From contig WPIO01000057.1 of the NCBI GenBank assembly GCA_009760855.2, positions 2,072,001 to 2,136,000 on the forward strand: 64,000 bases of DNA, given 5' to 3'. Below, piece after piece: positions 22,331-34,375 of the stretch. The stretch's first letter is position 1, and each line of letters begins with the position of its first letter. The notes under the pieces are model-generated. The model searched no databases. It was not told the DNA's origin and saw nothing but the letters and a program-made list of their open reading frames with translations. A program made the position numbers and the translations under genes. Source of the stretch: Cristatella mucedo (taxonomy: Eukaryota > Bryozoa > Phylactolaemata > Cristatellidae).

Positions 22331-22410
22331 TGCCCTAAACTCGTATCTTCCTCTAGGATTATCTCCCCCTTTGTTTTTCTGCTTCTATACCTTCTCACAC
22401 GTGCGCAGAC

Positions 22411-22803
<393 letters not shown>

Positions 22804-23614
22804 AAGGCTGCTCCTTATTCTCTCATTAAGCACTTTGGGTCCGAGCAGTAGCACTTGTGAAACAAGGTTGTTAAAATGTGTTTCTAAGGAATGATGATAA
22901 ATTGGCCACTCAAGGTGATCGGTCGAGCTGCTGCTGCATATGCTGCCATAATTATGATTGGAACTATTATTTGATGAGTGAGGGTTAAGTGTCTCAGCAG
23001 TGAGGTAAATCTGGTTAGGCTACAATTAGACATGCCGTTCAGCACTTGACAGCACACCGAGCCGATTACTGGCAGCAGTGGAAGCACTTACAGATATCTG
23101 CACTACACGTAGTCTGCTCTTATCAAGCTTGCCGGAAACCGAGTTCATGCCTGACCACCTGAGATTTCTAGCCTGCCTTGACAAGCTTTAAGAAATCAAA
23201 TTCTCAGTAGTGAACTCTGACAACTTTAAATAAGTTCGAAGATTCACGTACTGTGTGAGCAGGCTAATTCATAGTTTAGCTCTGCGATGTCAGTCGACAA
23301 AGAGCTTCCGTTCGGGCTAAAGGAGCCGTCTCCGAAGGATGTGAGGTTAGAAGATTAGAGCGTCGCTGCTGCTATTCGACCGTGTTCGCCGACCTCCCCA
23401 CGGTAGAGAAGAGCTCGGCGAACACTAGGCAGTCCGACCTAGAGCCGCCTCAAGGGGCCATCAACGCTTTCTTCCTGTACCCCACCTCCCTCAAACCCCC
23501 TGCGGCTTTAGTTCGGACCGGTGACGGCTCTCACCTACGTCGTCAACGGGAGGCTTTCACTTCGACGTCGACTCTGTCGTAACTCGGAGATAGCGTAGGT
23601 TTGACATCGATCAA
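22804..23614. other. Unassigned stretch spanning the CpG change
   Basis: CpG becomes common from about 23.27 kb. A short reverse-strand LINE-B-like piece (GTCTCCGAAGGATGTGAGG) lies near 23328-23350. No gene is supported. Confidence 0.4.
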
Positions 23615-23895
23615 TCGGTGAAGCGCCATGCTCTTTTAAAAAGAAGATAAAAACGCACTTAGTGACCGCGACCACAGCATTTAGTGGGTCCTTGCTTATG
23701 CTGTGCATTCTGCAACTAACCATATTTTTGTGCTGACCCGTGCATATTATGCTCTAGCCATATTGTGCTTGTTGATATTGTACACGGTACCACTAACCAT
23801 ATGATCATGCTTTCTTTACAGCATATATAAAGTGCCAAGAAAGAGATTGGGTTCTCTGAGTGTGTTATATAAATGTATTATTATTATTAGAGGCA
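23615..23895 (+). mobile_element. LINE-B 3' end
   Basis: Starts at the TTTAAAAAGAAGATAAAAAC coding end and continues through GCATTTAGTGGGTCCTTG. Three 3' UTR subrepeats ending ACTAACCAT follow, then TAAAGTGCCAAGAAAGAGAT and (ATT)n. Well preserved at the 3' end. Confidence 0.8.
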
Positions 23896-24499
23896 GAGCT
23901 AAGTGATCAGGCGAGTCGGATTAGCAGCCTGGTACCATGCGAAGCTTGCTAAGTAAATACTTTCCAGTCATTTGATTAAACCACAGCGAGCCATGTGATA
24001 GAATCAGAAGCAAAAGTTTAATACCTTAGAAGTCAACGGGCCGCTGAACGGGGCACAATGCAGGTCGGAGCGAAGTCGTCAATGTGGCAGTTGCTATGTT
24101 GCCACGTGACAGGTGCAGCCAGTAGCTGTACAATTTTGCAACATCAGCTCATTGCTCAAGCAGGAAGTAGGCTTAGCAAGAGCAGAACGTACGGAATGCT
24201 TGAGGGTCGTCATAAATAACATTGAGTAATTAGATATCCTCATCTAACGAAGCCCGAATTTTCGCAATTTCCTTAACTAAAAATAGTCCTATCTGACTGT
24301 GGTGCTGACGTTGTCATCTAGCGAAAGGTTATTTTCGCGTTGGATTAGCAGATTCCCGGCAGACGCCGTGGGAAAGATTCCTTGCTTTGTGGTTACGTCG
24401 GCATAGCGAGGTAGAGTGCAGGTTGTAGTCATTCTGGAAAAAATGTAATTGTGTGCCATAATCATCTGCACCTTGCTCCGATGCCAGCTAGCAATGGTA
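23896..24499. other. Unassigned stretch
   Basis: No shared repeat or supported reading frame. Confidence 0.4.
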
Positions 24500-24947
24500 T
24501 GCATGTATTTATCTCTGTAACTCCACGAAGCCACAAAGACTATGTGGGTGCTACGCAAGAGAGTTTTGTATAGCGAACTCAAAGCCTAAGTGGCTTTCGG
24601 AACGCATTCTGTAGCCAACAGACTTCATCTCACTCGACAAAGAGAAAGTGAGAAGCATAGCCGAGTTAGGAGAGCAGTTGAAGTAGTGAGTAGCGAGGAA
24701 GTAGTAGCTTAAGGCGGCAAGTGATGTACCATAGTCGGCGGTAAGAATTGCGGAAGTGAGTTCCACAGTCTTGGACCTGCGGAGCAAAAGCTTCTGTCGC
24801 CAACGATCTTTAACTCGATGAAGTAAAGAACTAATTTATTGTCCTTAGAAGACATGAGGGCACTAGGTGACGGCTAAAACTGTAGCAGTTCAGCTAAGTA
24901 TTAGGAGCCAAGCCGTAGCTGTGGGGGCCTTGTTTGTGAGCGTTTAA
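24500..24947 (-). mobile_element. LINE-A copy, 3' part
   Basis: Reverse strand: tail CTGTAACTCCACGAAGCCAC, then GTAGCCAACAGACTTCATCT and GAGTTCCACAGTCTTGGACC, up to GGGGCCTTGTTTGTGAGCGT. The element is interrupted at a TTAA at about 24948 and resumes at 25238. Confidence 0.75.
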
Positions 24948-25237
24948 GGGGAATAGCCGAAAAAATGAGTGAAAACATTGATTTTCTAATTTTTTTATTG
25001 AATCATAAACATGTTATAAATGCAATCCCAAGGTTTGGTTATTTAAAGATGACCGGAACATGGTAAATAAAATTAATTTGTAAGACCTATTAACACCGGA
25101 AGTAGAGCCTCGACCTCAACAAAATAATTTTCTTACAGAAATAACAGAGCCCGAACTGCGGTTTTCTGGTGAACTGTAAGTATAAGCTACTCAGCCCTAA
25201 ACATACTCACAGAACATCACTTCAAAACATAAAAAAA
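24948..25237. other. AT-rich insertion or replacement within LINE-A
   Basis: Begins TTAAGGGGAATAGCCGAAAA inside the LINE and runs about 290 bp unrelated to LINE-A. LINE-A sequence missing from the copy (roughly the region between FKSFIQ and TLTHKA) has been lost at the same place. The GGGG start next to TTAA recalls ends of some TTAA-targeting DNA transposons, but no inverted terminus was found at the right side. Confidence 0.4.
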
Positions 25238-25830
25238 CACGTTCATGAAGCTTTCAAAATTTTAGCAAACTGTCAAAGACGACATCAAAGTTTCGTGCCT
25301 AGGTAACGGTCGCTCAACAACATCCCACTTTAGAAGAGTACAATATTCTTTTCCAGCCACAGGATTAGGGTATTCTATGAGTAGCAGCTCCGTTCTATCG
25401 CTGTTTAGTTTAAGCACATTTTCCAAAACTCAATATCGAATGTCGGCCAGGCAAGCATTCAGTTGATCCATTGCTGCAGCCGACTGCGACGGTTTAAACG
25501 ACAATTATTGCTGGGCATTGTCAGGATAAAAGTTGTAGCCTATTCCGCTGGTTCGACTCACTTTTCCCAGAGATTGGGTATAAATGGAGAACAGCAACAA
25601 ACCGGGACTGACCCTTGTGGGACTCCACATGCGACTGGTCTGGCGGATGAGATCATAATCCTAACGACGCTGATTGAACTCGATTGGATAAACGATTTAA
25701 ATGATGCCAATGCTTTCGTTTTCCAGACCGGTCGTTGTTCTCAATCGTTAAAGTAGGATATCGTGATCATAGATGCGAAACTCCGACAAGCCACCCCAGC
25801 TTACATCAGCCAGCATAAAGCTCGTGGTAC
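25238..25830 (-). mobile_element. LINE-A copy, RT part
   Basis: Minus strand resumes with AAAGCTTCATGAA, then the stretch equivalent to ACATTCGAT (25435-25450). Further upstream in the element a recognisable GVPQGSV is at about 25605-25630, preceded by LSNRVQSASLG. This is one of two LINE-A copies retaining RT palm sequence, but it is heavily decayed. Confidence 0.65.
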
Positions 25831-26690
25831 CAGAGAAATATACTCCCTGTTTAATTGTTAGAGTAGGCTGTCTTGTACCGGCGACGAACACGGCTATTTA
25901 TGAAGCCCTATCATGTGCAGTTCGTAGAGGCTCCGGCCAGGCGGCTTAACTATTAAACCTACCACTAGTGACAGGACTCGGTGTGAAGCTTCATTCATTA
26001 GTTTCACATGGCACAAACAGCTATAGCAAGTAGAAAATTATCTAACTACCGACTGATCAACGGCTCTACTCATTGGTCAGTGCTCGTCGTGTCAACAGTG
26101 ACGTAATAGTTCGCTAATTAGCAATTGCTGGTGCCGTTGAAGTGTTTATATCGGTCTAGGTAGAATGACAAGGTGAGGCAGTCCAGCAGGTGGAATTGTG
26201 TAAGAAAGGCAAGGCAGCAGCGAAGGGCAACAGCTACTGCTCTGCCTTATTTGCTAGCATTAACTGCGGCGTGCACTGATGAGTGAAGAGTTGCCCCTGG
26301 CAATGCTTGAGTGATGAGTGCCCTTGCCCAGAGCCCCTGACATGCTTGAGTAGTAGTCTCGCAAGCCAAGTTACGATTGCTGCCTTTCCCAAAAGCTGAG
26401 TGTGCCAGCCACTTCTCACGACTCCCATAATGCTTACATCTAGCGATCGGGGTGATTCTGTGACACCACCAGACGAAGCCTGCAACCCCAATTGGCAGTA
26501 ATTACTTGGGCGGCGCTCAAGTTAAGGACGGCAGCCCGTTAGACGGAGAAAAAAGTTGAATCACTATTTGAGCATGCCAAGCCAGTGGGTCGCATGCCGT
26601 CAGCTGACAGCGAGGAATTGCTTCGGTGGTATGCAGTAAGGCAATCTGCTCTCACTCCGGCGGCTCATACTGTACCTACTTCCACTGCTC
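25831..26690. other. Unassigned stretch
   Basis: No window repeat or convincing gene. Confidence 0.4.
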
Positions 26691-26691
26691 C

Positions 26692-26722
<31 letters not shown>

Positions 26723-26805
26723 GACAGACAGAGACAGAGAGAGACAGAGAGAGACAGAGACACAGAGAGAGAGACAGACAGAAAGACAGACAGACAGAGA
26801 CAGAG

Positions 26806-26880
<75 letters not shown>

Positions 26881-26997
26881 GACAGACAGAAAGACAGACA
26901 GGCAGAGACAGAGACAGAGACACAGAGAGAGAGAGAGAGATAGGGAGACAGACAGAAAGACAGACAGACAGACAGAGAGAGGGAGAGAGAGAGAGAG
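26692..26997 (+). repeat. (GA)n with GACAGACAGAAAGACAGACA blocks
   Basis: About 305 bp. Two blocks containing AGACAGACAGAAAGACAGAC flank a pure (GA)n core at 26810-26872, and a third partial block follows, giving a higher-order repeat. Confidence 0.95.
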
Positions 26998-27560
26998 CTG
27001 TTCCTGCTCCTACCCTGCTGCCACATCCTCCTATCGTGCTGCCACAGCCATGTAGTTACAGTCATGTAGCCAATGCTGTGTAGTCACTTCTTTGGTCACC
27101 ACAAGTGCCGCTGCTGCTGTCGATGCTGTAGCTGCAGCTGGCAGTTACTAGCACGTGCATTTTCGCGACGTGTGACACGCGCATGGCAGGCCCGACTGCC
27201 CGAGGGAGGCAGCCCGTGTACGGCTCACTCTCGAGACCTTAGCAGCTCCCACGTTTTCGCGAGACCTCGAAACTCCTGTAACTCAATACTGATGGAGCTT
27301 CCCGAAAACCTCGAAGCGAACTTTTCAGCAAACGTCAAAAGTGGCGGTCATTTTAGTCTATATATCCACGAGAATCGTGTCGCCAATGCTAATGTAGCTG
27401 TGGTGTTCCTAATCGATCAACTAAGGATCGACTGATCAAAACAATTCTTGCCGTGACCCACGAGGCCACCAGTTCCTCCATTCCGAGCTGAACTGCTGCA
27501 CTTGCTTTAGTCTACTAGTGCCCTTAAGTTGTCTCAGTCGTAGTAATGCATTCAGTATAT
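26998..27560. other. Unassigned stretch between opposing GA and CT tracts
   Basis: Unique sequence. Plus-strand frame 27073-27435 has no recognisable domain. Confidence 0.4.
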
Positions 27561-27564
27561 CTCT

Positions 27565-27640
<76 letters not shown>

Positions 27641-27726
27641 CTCTGTCTCTGTCTCTCTCTGTCTCTCTACGCCTGTCGGTCTCTCTGTCTCTGTCTCTCT
27701 CTCCCTCTCTCTGTCTCTGTCTCTTG

Positions 27727-27823
<97 letters not shown>
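27561..27823 (+). repeat. (CT)n microsatellite
   Basis: Two pure CT cores joined by CTGTCTCTGT and ACGCCTGTCGGT segments. Confidence 0.96.
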
Positions 27824-29479
27824 ACTTAAGCAGATCGTAAACAACCGAGACTGTCGCGTTGCTGCCTGTAGAGTCCACTCACATGATTCGTGTGCTAACA
27901 ACAACTCTACTTCTGCCTCCAAAAAGAAAATACGGCACTTTTAACTTGTCTGGCACTGCTACCTCTACGCTGCTCCTGCCGCCTCGACTGACTCGGTTAG
28001 GCTAATTCCTACCACGTTCCCTCTGCTTAAGGTCTTCTTTTCCCACAACAAATGCTCGTTCTCGTCCTTAATGGTACGCGTGTGCTTTATTGCCCTTGGC
28101 CCCGGTTTATTGGCTTGAGTGGCGCTTATTCTGCGATAAGCAAAGAGGAAGCTGACTGCTGCTCGTGCGTGTCCGGGTCGGCATGAAAGCTTTTAGAGCT
28201 TAGCAGTGAGTACGCTATAAGAAAAACCTCTCCGTAAAATCCGTCGTTGCTTTTTAGCGTTACAGACACGCGACATGTAGAGGAAATGGGAAGGCATCGG
28301 CCGGCATCCCGTGAAAGTTTAACAAAGCAAGCCATTTTCAACCATGGCGATGCCTCGGCTGTCAGCTTGCGAAATCGCATGTTTCTCACGCGTGCTGTAC
28401 GAAAGATCCGGCTTTATGTGTGCTCCTTGGGCCATGGAGTAAGCGCACCGAGCGATCGGACCATCCTCCGCCCACCTGTATGGTTATTGCACGCAGCTAT
28501 TTACTTCTTCGCCGGTGACCTAGTTACCGCGGAGAAGCTCCGACTTGTAGAGTGGACCTGCAATCTGAGCGGGCTTTAGTTACTCACTCACCCACCAATT
28601 GCACTGCCGATGCACTACCGACGAGTTTCAGTGTCAGTGCGAGCTGAGGAATCAGTCTCTGAGGCTACTCGATATTCCGAGGACGGGAGCAGCTGGGAAC
28701 TCTTGGCCATTGAGTCGTCGAGCACTTTGTTATTATCCCGTTGACTCTCTGTTCTATCGAAAAGGGTATGCTGAACTGGCTGTAATGCAGACCCATACTC
28801 GATGGTTTTAAACGCATGCGACCTTGGCCAGGCTGTGCTTATGTTCAGCGCCATTTATTGCGAAGTGCAAAAGAGGTTCGTGGCCTCTGAGTTAGATTCT
28901 CTTTCCAATTTACACCACTTATGAATCAGTAAAATGTTATAAATCCCTCTGAATTGGGAGAATAACTTTGTAAGAAGTGATAAGCAGGCGAGGCATCAGA
29001 ACAAAAAGATGGCTGCATGGAAGTGTAGTCATTGGCAACTTGATGACCAGCAATAGTTTTCACAATCGTGGAGCTCAAACCTGCTCTGTTAGGGAGGAGA
29101 GGAGCAGGTTGCAAATATTACAAAGCAGTAAGCCTTCACGCAAAGTCCTGGAGGGAGCCACTGCCCAAAACTTAAATCAAAACAACAATCATTTCGATAT
29201 GCAACCAAATATGGGAGCAACCGGCCTCTCGCCTGAGCTTCTAAATAGTACTCTTTTAAATCTATTGGTGCACTCCACTTCAGCGAGTTAGTAAATTGTC
29301 AGCGTCGTACTGATTCCCGTTGCGTCAAGGATGGCATTCCATTGAATACTGCAGCGTGCAGCAGTGAATCACCGTCAAAATGACAATGCGTTACCCGGCT
29401 GCTAGCTGAAAGGGGAGCTCGGGAGCAGCTAGAGAAAAAAGGCTCCAAAGTAGTACCGCGTTCAGCTCAACGCAGGGAC
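27824..29479. other. Unassigned stretch
   Basis: CpG-normal unique sequence. Open frames of 79-110 codons on either strand show no domains or splice support. Confidence 0.4.
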
Positions 29480-29744
29480 TCGGGACCGGCTACGCGGCGC
29501 ATATCTATGTGGAATTAGAACGTGCGCCTGCTGCTCGCCGGCGCAAGTCCGTCTGGGACCTATCGGTGCTGCGGCTTCAGCCCGCTTCGCGAGCGTCCGG
29601 AAGGCGAAGAGCCTGCTCGCGCGCCGAGCCGCGGCGAGTATCCTAAGATGGCCGCCTTTTGCATCGAAGTAGCCGCGCTCGAGACCGAACGGACGTGCCA
29701 GCTCGTCCCTTCTCTCGTAGAACTAGACGCTTATGTTACGAAAT
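29480..29744 (+). promoter_or_regulatory. CpG-rich block with ATG in strong context
   Basis: Dense CpG from 29480. At 29648 the sequence CCTAAGATGGCCGCC has a strong initiation context and opens MAAFCIEVAALETERTCQLV. The frame runs into a LINE-A remnant and stops, so if this is a first exon its donor must lie before about 29740, and none is convincing. Could be a CpG promoter remnant. Confidence 0.2.
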
Positions 29745-29875
29745 GTAGCGTATATCCGTACGCGACTCCATAAAGACTACGTGGCTGTCATGCATGCGGG
29801 TTCCTAGAGCGCCTAAACGGAGCCTAAATGGCTTTTGGTACGCATGTGGTAGCCAGCAGACGCCACCTTCGCTCC
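29745..29875 (-). mobile_element. LINE-A 3' tail fragment
   Basis: CGACTCCATAAAGACTACGT, GGTTCCTAGAGCGCC, then AAATGGCTTTTGGTACGCAT and GTGGTAGCCAGCAGAC: the inverted LINE-A tail. It retains CpG at positions that are TG or CA in left-third copies. Confidence 0.6.
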
Positions 29876-30621
29876 TCGACCTGACCGGCACGTGTCGAAA
29901 CACACTTGCACCGAATCGTAACGGGCTCCGCACAGCAGCCCAGACTGCATTCGGCCATCTGCACCGGCGGCGGCGGCAGCTTGACGGCGTCCTCAGTTTC
30001 GAGACTCGATTCTCTCGGGTTGATGCGGCTCCGACAAAGCTCAGAGGGTCGTTCAACCTCTGCCTCACGTGGACTGGAAAGCTTAGCTCAGCAAAGAAAG
30101 CAGAAAAAGAATCGGACTTGAATTGTAATTGAACTGTACTAAAAAGAATCTTGCTCAAGCGTCTCTCTCAACTTAAGCACTTCAACAGCGTACTTGTTCA
30201 TAAGAAGAAACCAAAACTTTTAGATGCAACTGCTTGGTGATAAGGTGCTTTCATTCTTCGTTCATTACAACTGTCCTTTCTTTCTTACACTCGACGTCAC
30301 CTTGAACTATGCCAAACTTCACATCCTATGTACAGCAAGGTACGCACCAAATGGACATGCCTGTATGCCGGATGGGACGGATGCCATGGACAAGTAGACG
30401 ACCGAAAGCAAAACTCTCTGCCTAAGCTAGAGTCATAAGCTGGCACTGATGACGGCTGTGCCGAGACATTCTTCAGACGAAAATCGTCCATCGAAAGTCG
30501 CCCTAATTTTGAGGGACGTGTCAACAGCAATGGCGATTGAGTTACTAGCTGCTTCAGGACACCAGGTTGCTCCAAGCGTAGGCGCAAGGCAGCCACGACT
30601 TGCTACAGCTGCAGGGAAGTT
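29876..30621. other. Unassigned stretch
   Basis: Plus 29794-30132 and minus 29736-30158 frames overlap antisense. Neither is recognisable. Confidence 0.35.
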
Positions 30622-30780
30622 CATAGCTAGGCTTGGAGTAAGGTGCTCGCTTATCGAGAGCCATGATCGTGGGTTCGAGTCCTGCAATGGACAATCTTTT
30701 ATTCTCCACTGCAAGCGGTGGCGATATCCTGTGAGGTTTGTCTGCCGTTAAATGAGGCTGCTAAATTAGCTGATGCTTTT
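30622..30780 (+). repeat. SINE-2 copy
   Basis: Head CTTGGAGTAAGGTGCTCGC, B-box GTGGGTTCGAGTCCTGC (close to the polymerase III consensus GGTTCGANNCC), body CCACTGCAAGCGGTGGCGAT and tail AATGAGGCTGCTAAATTAGC. One of the best preserved SINE-2 copies. Confidence 0.82.
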
Positions 30781-30867
30781 TTTTAAGCGGGCGAATACTG
30801 GGAGCTACAAATCGATCGCCCATTCGCGGGCATTCGCTCAGCATCGTCCCAGGCAATCTGCTCACAG

Positions 30868-31950
30868 ACAGAGGCCCCTGGAATAGGATATCACTCTTAT
30901 GCTGACGATACTCAGCTGTATTTGTCATTCAAACCGTCGGAATCTGCTGCAGCAACTGAGAAACTGAATGCTTGCCTTGCCGACATTCGATCCTGGATGT
31001 CGGAAAACTTCTTGAAACTAAATGACGATAAAACCGAGCTGCTGCCCATTGGACACCCTAAGCGTGTGGCTGGATTATAAGGCTTTGCTCCTCTAATAGG
31101 AGATGCTATTGTGCCACCATCACCACATGCTCGAAATTTAGGTGTCATTTTCGACAGCTGCCTCAATTTTAAAAGCTTCATTCAGAAGACTGCTTCTACA
31201 GCTAGCCATCACGTCCGATCCCTATCCAAGATTAGGAGCTGTCTCCCACAGTGGCTTGTAAAAAATTTAACTAGCTCTTTAGTTCTGTCTCGGCTTGATT
31301 ATTGTTATTCCCTTTTGGCTGGGCTGCCAAAGGAAGCTATTATGCCACTACAGCTGACTATGAATATGGCTGCAAGGCTGGTCTTCAAGTCCCAGCGGTT
31401 TGAGCACGTGTCACCTTTGCTGAAAGAGCTAGGATGGTTGCCGGTTGAGCAACGGGTACAGAGCAAAGTTCTTACGCTGACCCACAAGGCCCGCCACGGC
31501 TGGGCTCCTTCGTATCTAGCTGAACTGCTGCACCAGTTTCAGCCTCTTCGAGCCCTCAGGTTATGTGTGGACTATAGACAAGCTGTTCCATTTCTCCGCT
31601 CTAAGACCGTTGGCGACAGAAGCTTTAGCTCTGCAGGTCCTAGACTGTGGAACTCGCTTCCACAATTCTTACGCAACGACAACTACTCTTCTGCTGCCGA
31701 CTATGGCTCATCCTTTTCAGCGGTCTTGAGCTGCTACTTCCATGCTACTCATTACTCAACTGCTCTCCTGACTCTGCTATGCTTCCCACTTTCTCTGTGT
31801 TTCGTGAGATGAAATCTGTTGGCTACCGAATGCCTACCGAAAGCCGCTTAGGCTGTGAGTGCGCTATACAAAACTCTCCTGCTGAACACCCCATAGTCTT
31901 TATGACTTAGTGGAAATGCAGACGGAGAGACATTATATGACATTACACGC
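30868..31950 (+). mobile_element. LINE-A reference copy, RT C-terminal half
   Basis: Best LINE-A in the window. It starts within the RT palm: HSYADDTQLYLSF (catalytic DD, about 30900-30935), then LNACLADIRSWMSENFLKLN and DDKTELL. After one frame interruption near 31078 it gives a 233-codon open run. In order, that run holds ARNLGVIFDSCLNF, LTSSLVLSRLDYCYSLLAGL, MNMAARLVFKSQRFEHVSPL, LPVEQRVQSKVLTLTHKARH, GWAPSYLAELLHQF, KTVGDRSFSSAGPRLWNSLP. The 3' UTR and ACATTATATGACATTACA tail end near 31950. 5'-truncated, with no endonuclease. The long surviving frame makes it the youngest LINE-A here. Confidence 0.9.
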
Positions 31951-33065
31951 GCTCCATCGGCGGTACGACATGCCCTTGGGTCAAAGCGTAGTGACCAGTA
32001 TGAGACCGTCACTCCATCGGTCCACTAGACATTGTGCAGGCCGCTTTGCCTGCGATACGTCGAGTGAATGGCCCAGAAACTGAATGCAGCAGTTAAGCGG
32101 AGGCTTTCATCCTTTTGAAAAATACTCGGCACATGCAACACGTGGTTCTCAAGATCACGGCGGCCAAAGCGCCGGATGCACAGCAGCAGCTCGTTGCGTG
32201 GGTCTCTCCCTCCTCACACGTCTAAACCCTAAGGTTGTCGTATACTCTGCTGTGCAAGGAATGCCACACTGCACCGATAGCCTTTAGATTCAGATGGCAA
32301 AGAGAGTGCTTTCTTGCAGCCTGCTTTACTGTATGCCGGGGCAGGGCGTTATTTCTGGACTCGGAGCAAAGTTGGCAGTCAGGCAGCAATGTTAATGCTA
32401 AGCCAGACAGCTAGCGAGCGAGTTGATTCAGCACGACGAGGTGCACTAATTCAGGAACCATTGACTATCAGTTACATGTTAATTCGCCAAAAAGCCGGGT
32501 ATGCAGATCCATCCTTAGGTCGCGGTGAAGCCTGCCGAGTTGGCATCTTAAGCTGAGGTGCGACTAACTTAGTACAGCCACGTGTTCAGCTGTCAGCTTG
32601 CAACTCAATGGCGGTTCGCTGTGCTCCGTCCTTTGCTCAGACTAGCGGATATTCATTGCTTCCTTGACTTCAGGGCAGTAATCCAGCAAAGGCTGAAATT
32701 CGGGTCAGGCCAGTGGGCCTACGGATTCGACAGGCTCCGGCGTACTGGGAAATTGCAGCTGCAGTTTCTCATTCTGACGAACGACTGTAATAGAGTTTTT
32801 GGTAGAACACTGGACAATGCTTTTGACTGCTAATGCGGCGTCATCCCAGACCCAAGCCCGGATTTAAAAACCGCGGCTTTTTGCCGAATTCGTTGACCTG
32901 AATTGATTTGTCTACCCGATCCACTCAAGAGCGTATTTTCTCTGTGAGCCGTTCTCCATCGCTTAACAGTCAATTCTCGTGTGAATTGTTTTCTAGACCA
33001 AAAAAGTAGCACTCTCATACTCGCTGCTTAAGTGGCATTCCTATCTGTAGGATGCATAAAAAAAA
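31951..33065. other. Unassigned stretch
   Basis: Unique, CpG-normal. No gene or repeat is supported. Confidence 0.4.
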
Positions 33066-33243
33066 GTGCTAGCTGATTTAACAGCATCTTCCTTGTATAG
33101 CGGCGGAAGAGCCTTAAAGGCTATAACCACCGCTTGCAGCAGCAACAAAGAATCACCCACCACAGGATTCAAACCTATGACGTCAGGACCAAGGTCGTGA
33201 AGAGCAACCGTCTTACCTAGTGTGCCATCACTGCTCACCACAA
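33066..33243 (-). repeat. SINE-2 copy, first of a tandem pair
   Basis: Begins TGCTAGCTGATTTAACAGCA, then GGAAGAGCCTTAAAGGC, CACCGCTTGCAGCAGC, CCACAGGATTCAAACC (B-box) and AGGTCGTGAAGAGCAACC. The next copy starts with the same TGCTAGCTGATTTAACAGCA, so this is a head-to-tail duplication. Confidence 0.75.
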
Positions 33244-33413
33244 ATGCTAGCTGATTTAACAGCATCTTTTTTGTTAAGCGTCGAAGAGCCTTAATGGCAT
33301 TCACCACCGCTTTTAGCAGCGATAAAGGATCACCCACCACAGGATTAGAGCCCATGACCTCCGAACTGAGGTCGTGAAAAGCAGCCGCTTTACCTAGTGC
33401 ACCATCATATCCA
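33244..33413 (-). repeat. SINE-2 copy, second of a tandem pair
   Basis: Same order as the first: TGCTAGCTGATTTAACAGCA, GAAGAGCCTTAATGGC, CACAGGATTAGAGCCC, GAGGTCGTGAAAAGCAGCC. It differs from its partner at many positions, so the duplication is old or the two are independent insertions at one site. Confidence 0.75.
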
Positions 33414-33424
33414 TGAATTGATAT

Positions 33425-33688
33425 AGCACCCATAAGCATAAAGGACTAATCACGTGGACCCGCTAAATACTGTGATAAATAGATGCGTTTTTAGTTTGTT
33501 TTTTAAATGCAGGCAAGTCAGGAGATGTCGTGACGCAAGCCGGGAGTGAGTTCCAGGCTTTGGGAGCAGGCGAACTAAAAGCACGGTCTCCAAAGGATTT
33601 GATGTTTGAACGAGGTAAACGATTTGATTCAGAAATATTTTGGCGGTACGACGTCTAGCCTGGTGGGGCAGTAGATCTGATAGATAGA
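33425..33688 (-). mobile_element. LINE-B C-terminal fragment
   Basis: Reverse strand: GACCCGCTAAATACTGTGAT, AAGTCAGGAGATGTCGTGAC, GAGTTCCAGGCTTTGGGAGC, GTCTCCAAAGGATTTGATG and CTAGCCTGGTGGGGCAGTAG, equivalent to the NSLPTCV to LLPHQAK region. Confidence 0.75.
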
Positions 33689-33689
33689 T

Positions 33690-33755
33690 ATATCCTAGAT
33701 TGAGAGTTCTCTGAGGGCGCTATATCAAATGCATTATTATAATATCGTTACTATT
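33690..33755 (+). mobile_element. LINE-B 3' terminus, forward
   Basis: TAGATTGAGAGTTCTCTGAG then GGCGCTATATCAAATGCATT and ATT-rich tail. Opposite orientation to the adjoining fragment, so the two are separate or rearranged insertions. Confidence 0.7.
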
Positions 33756-33921
33756 AACATGTTGTATATTAAATGGTACTCGGAATTTAATTGATAGTGG
33801 ATAACGTGGATATAAAATTGACTGGCAAAAAATTAACTACTGGGTGAGTTCATTGACCTTGACATACTGTAACCCTGGCTTTCTGTTACCATTCATTACA
33901 TCGAAACTTTTTTTTCTCCTC

Positions 33922-34375
33922 CATACATGCTGACTCACAAGACCCACCATCGCTTAACTCATTCACAGCTAGCTGAACTACTGCATTCGTTTCAGCCTCC
34001 ACGTGCCCTCAGTTCCTGTGTGGACAATAAATTAGCTGTTCCATTTCTACGTTTGAAGACTGTTGGCAACAGAAGATTTGCTCTGCAGGTCCTAGACTTC
34101 GGAACACACTTCCGAAATTCATACGCAACGACATCTACACGCTAACTACAGACCGTGGCACCGCTTTTCAGCCGTCCTGAGCTGCTACTCACAACCTCAA
34201 CTCTCACTGCCCTCCTGACTCAGCTACGCCACTCGCTTTCTCTTTGCTGTGCTAGATTTAATCTGTTGGCTACCGAATGCGTACTTTGTGCGCTATAGAC
34301 AACTCTCTTTAGTAACACTCACTTAGTCTCTCAGGCTTTTGGAGTTACAGATAGAGGTACATCGCATCAAGTGGT
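33922..34375 (+). mobile_element. LINE-A 3' part
   Basis: ACTCACAAGACCCACCATCG, CAGCTAGCTGAACTACTGCA, TGGACAATAAATTAGCTGTT, GAAGACTGTTGGCAACAGAA, then GTTGGCTACCGAATGCGTAC and the terminal GGAGTTACAGATAGAGGTAC. Truncated at the 5' side. Confidence 0.78.

Noticed and set aside
31111-31812. 233-codon frame as a host gene
   Set aside because: It is the C-terminal half of the LINE-A RT protein and recurs in many damaged copies.
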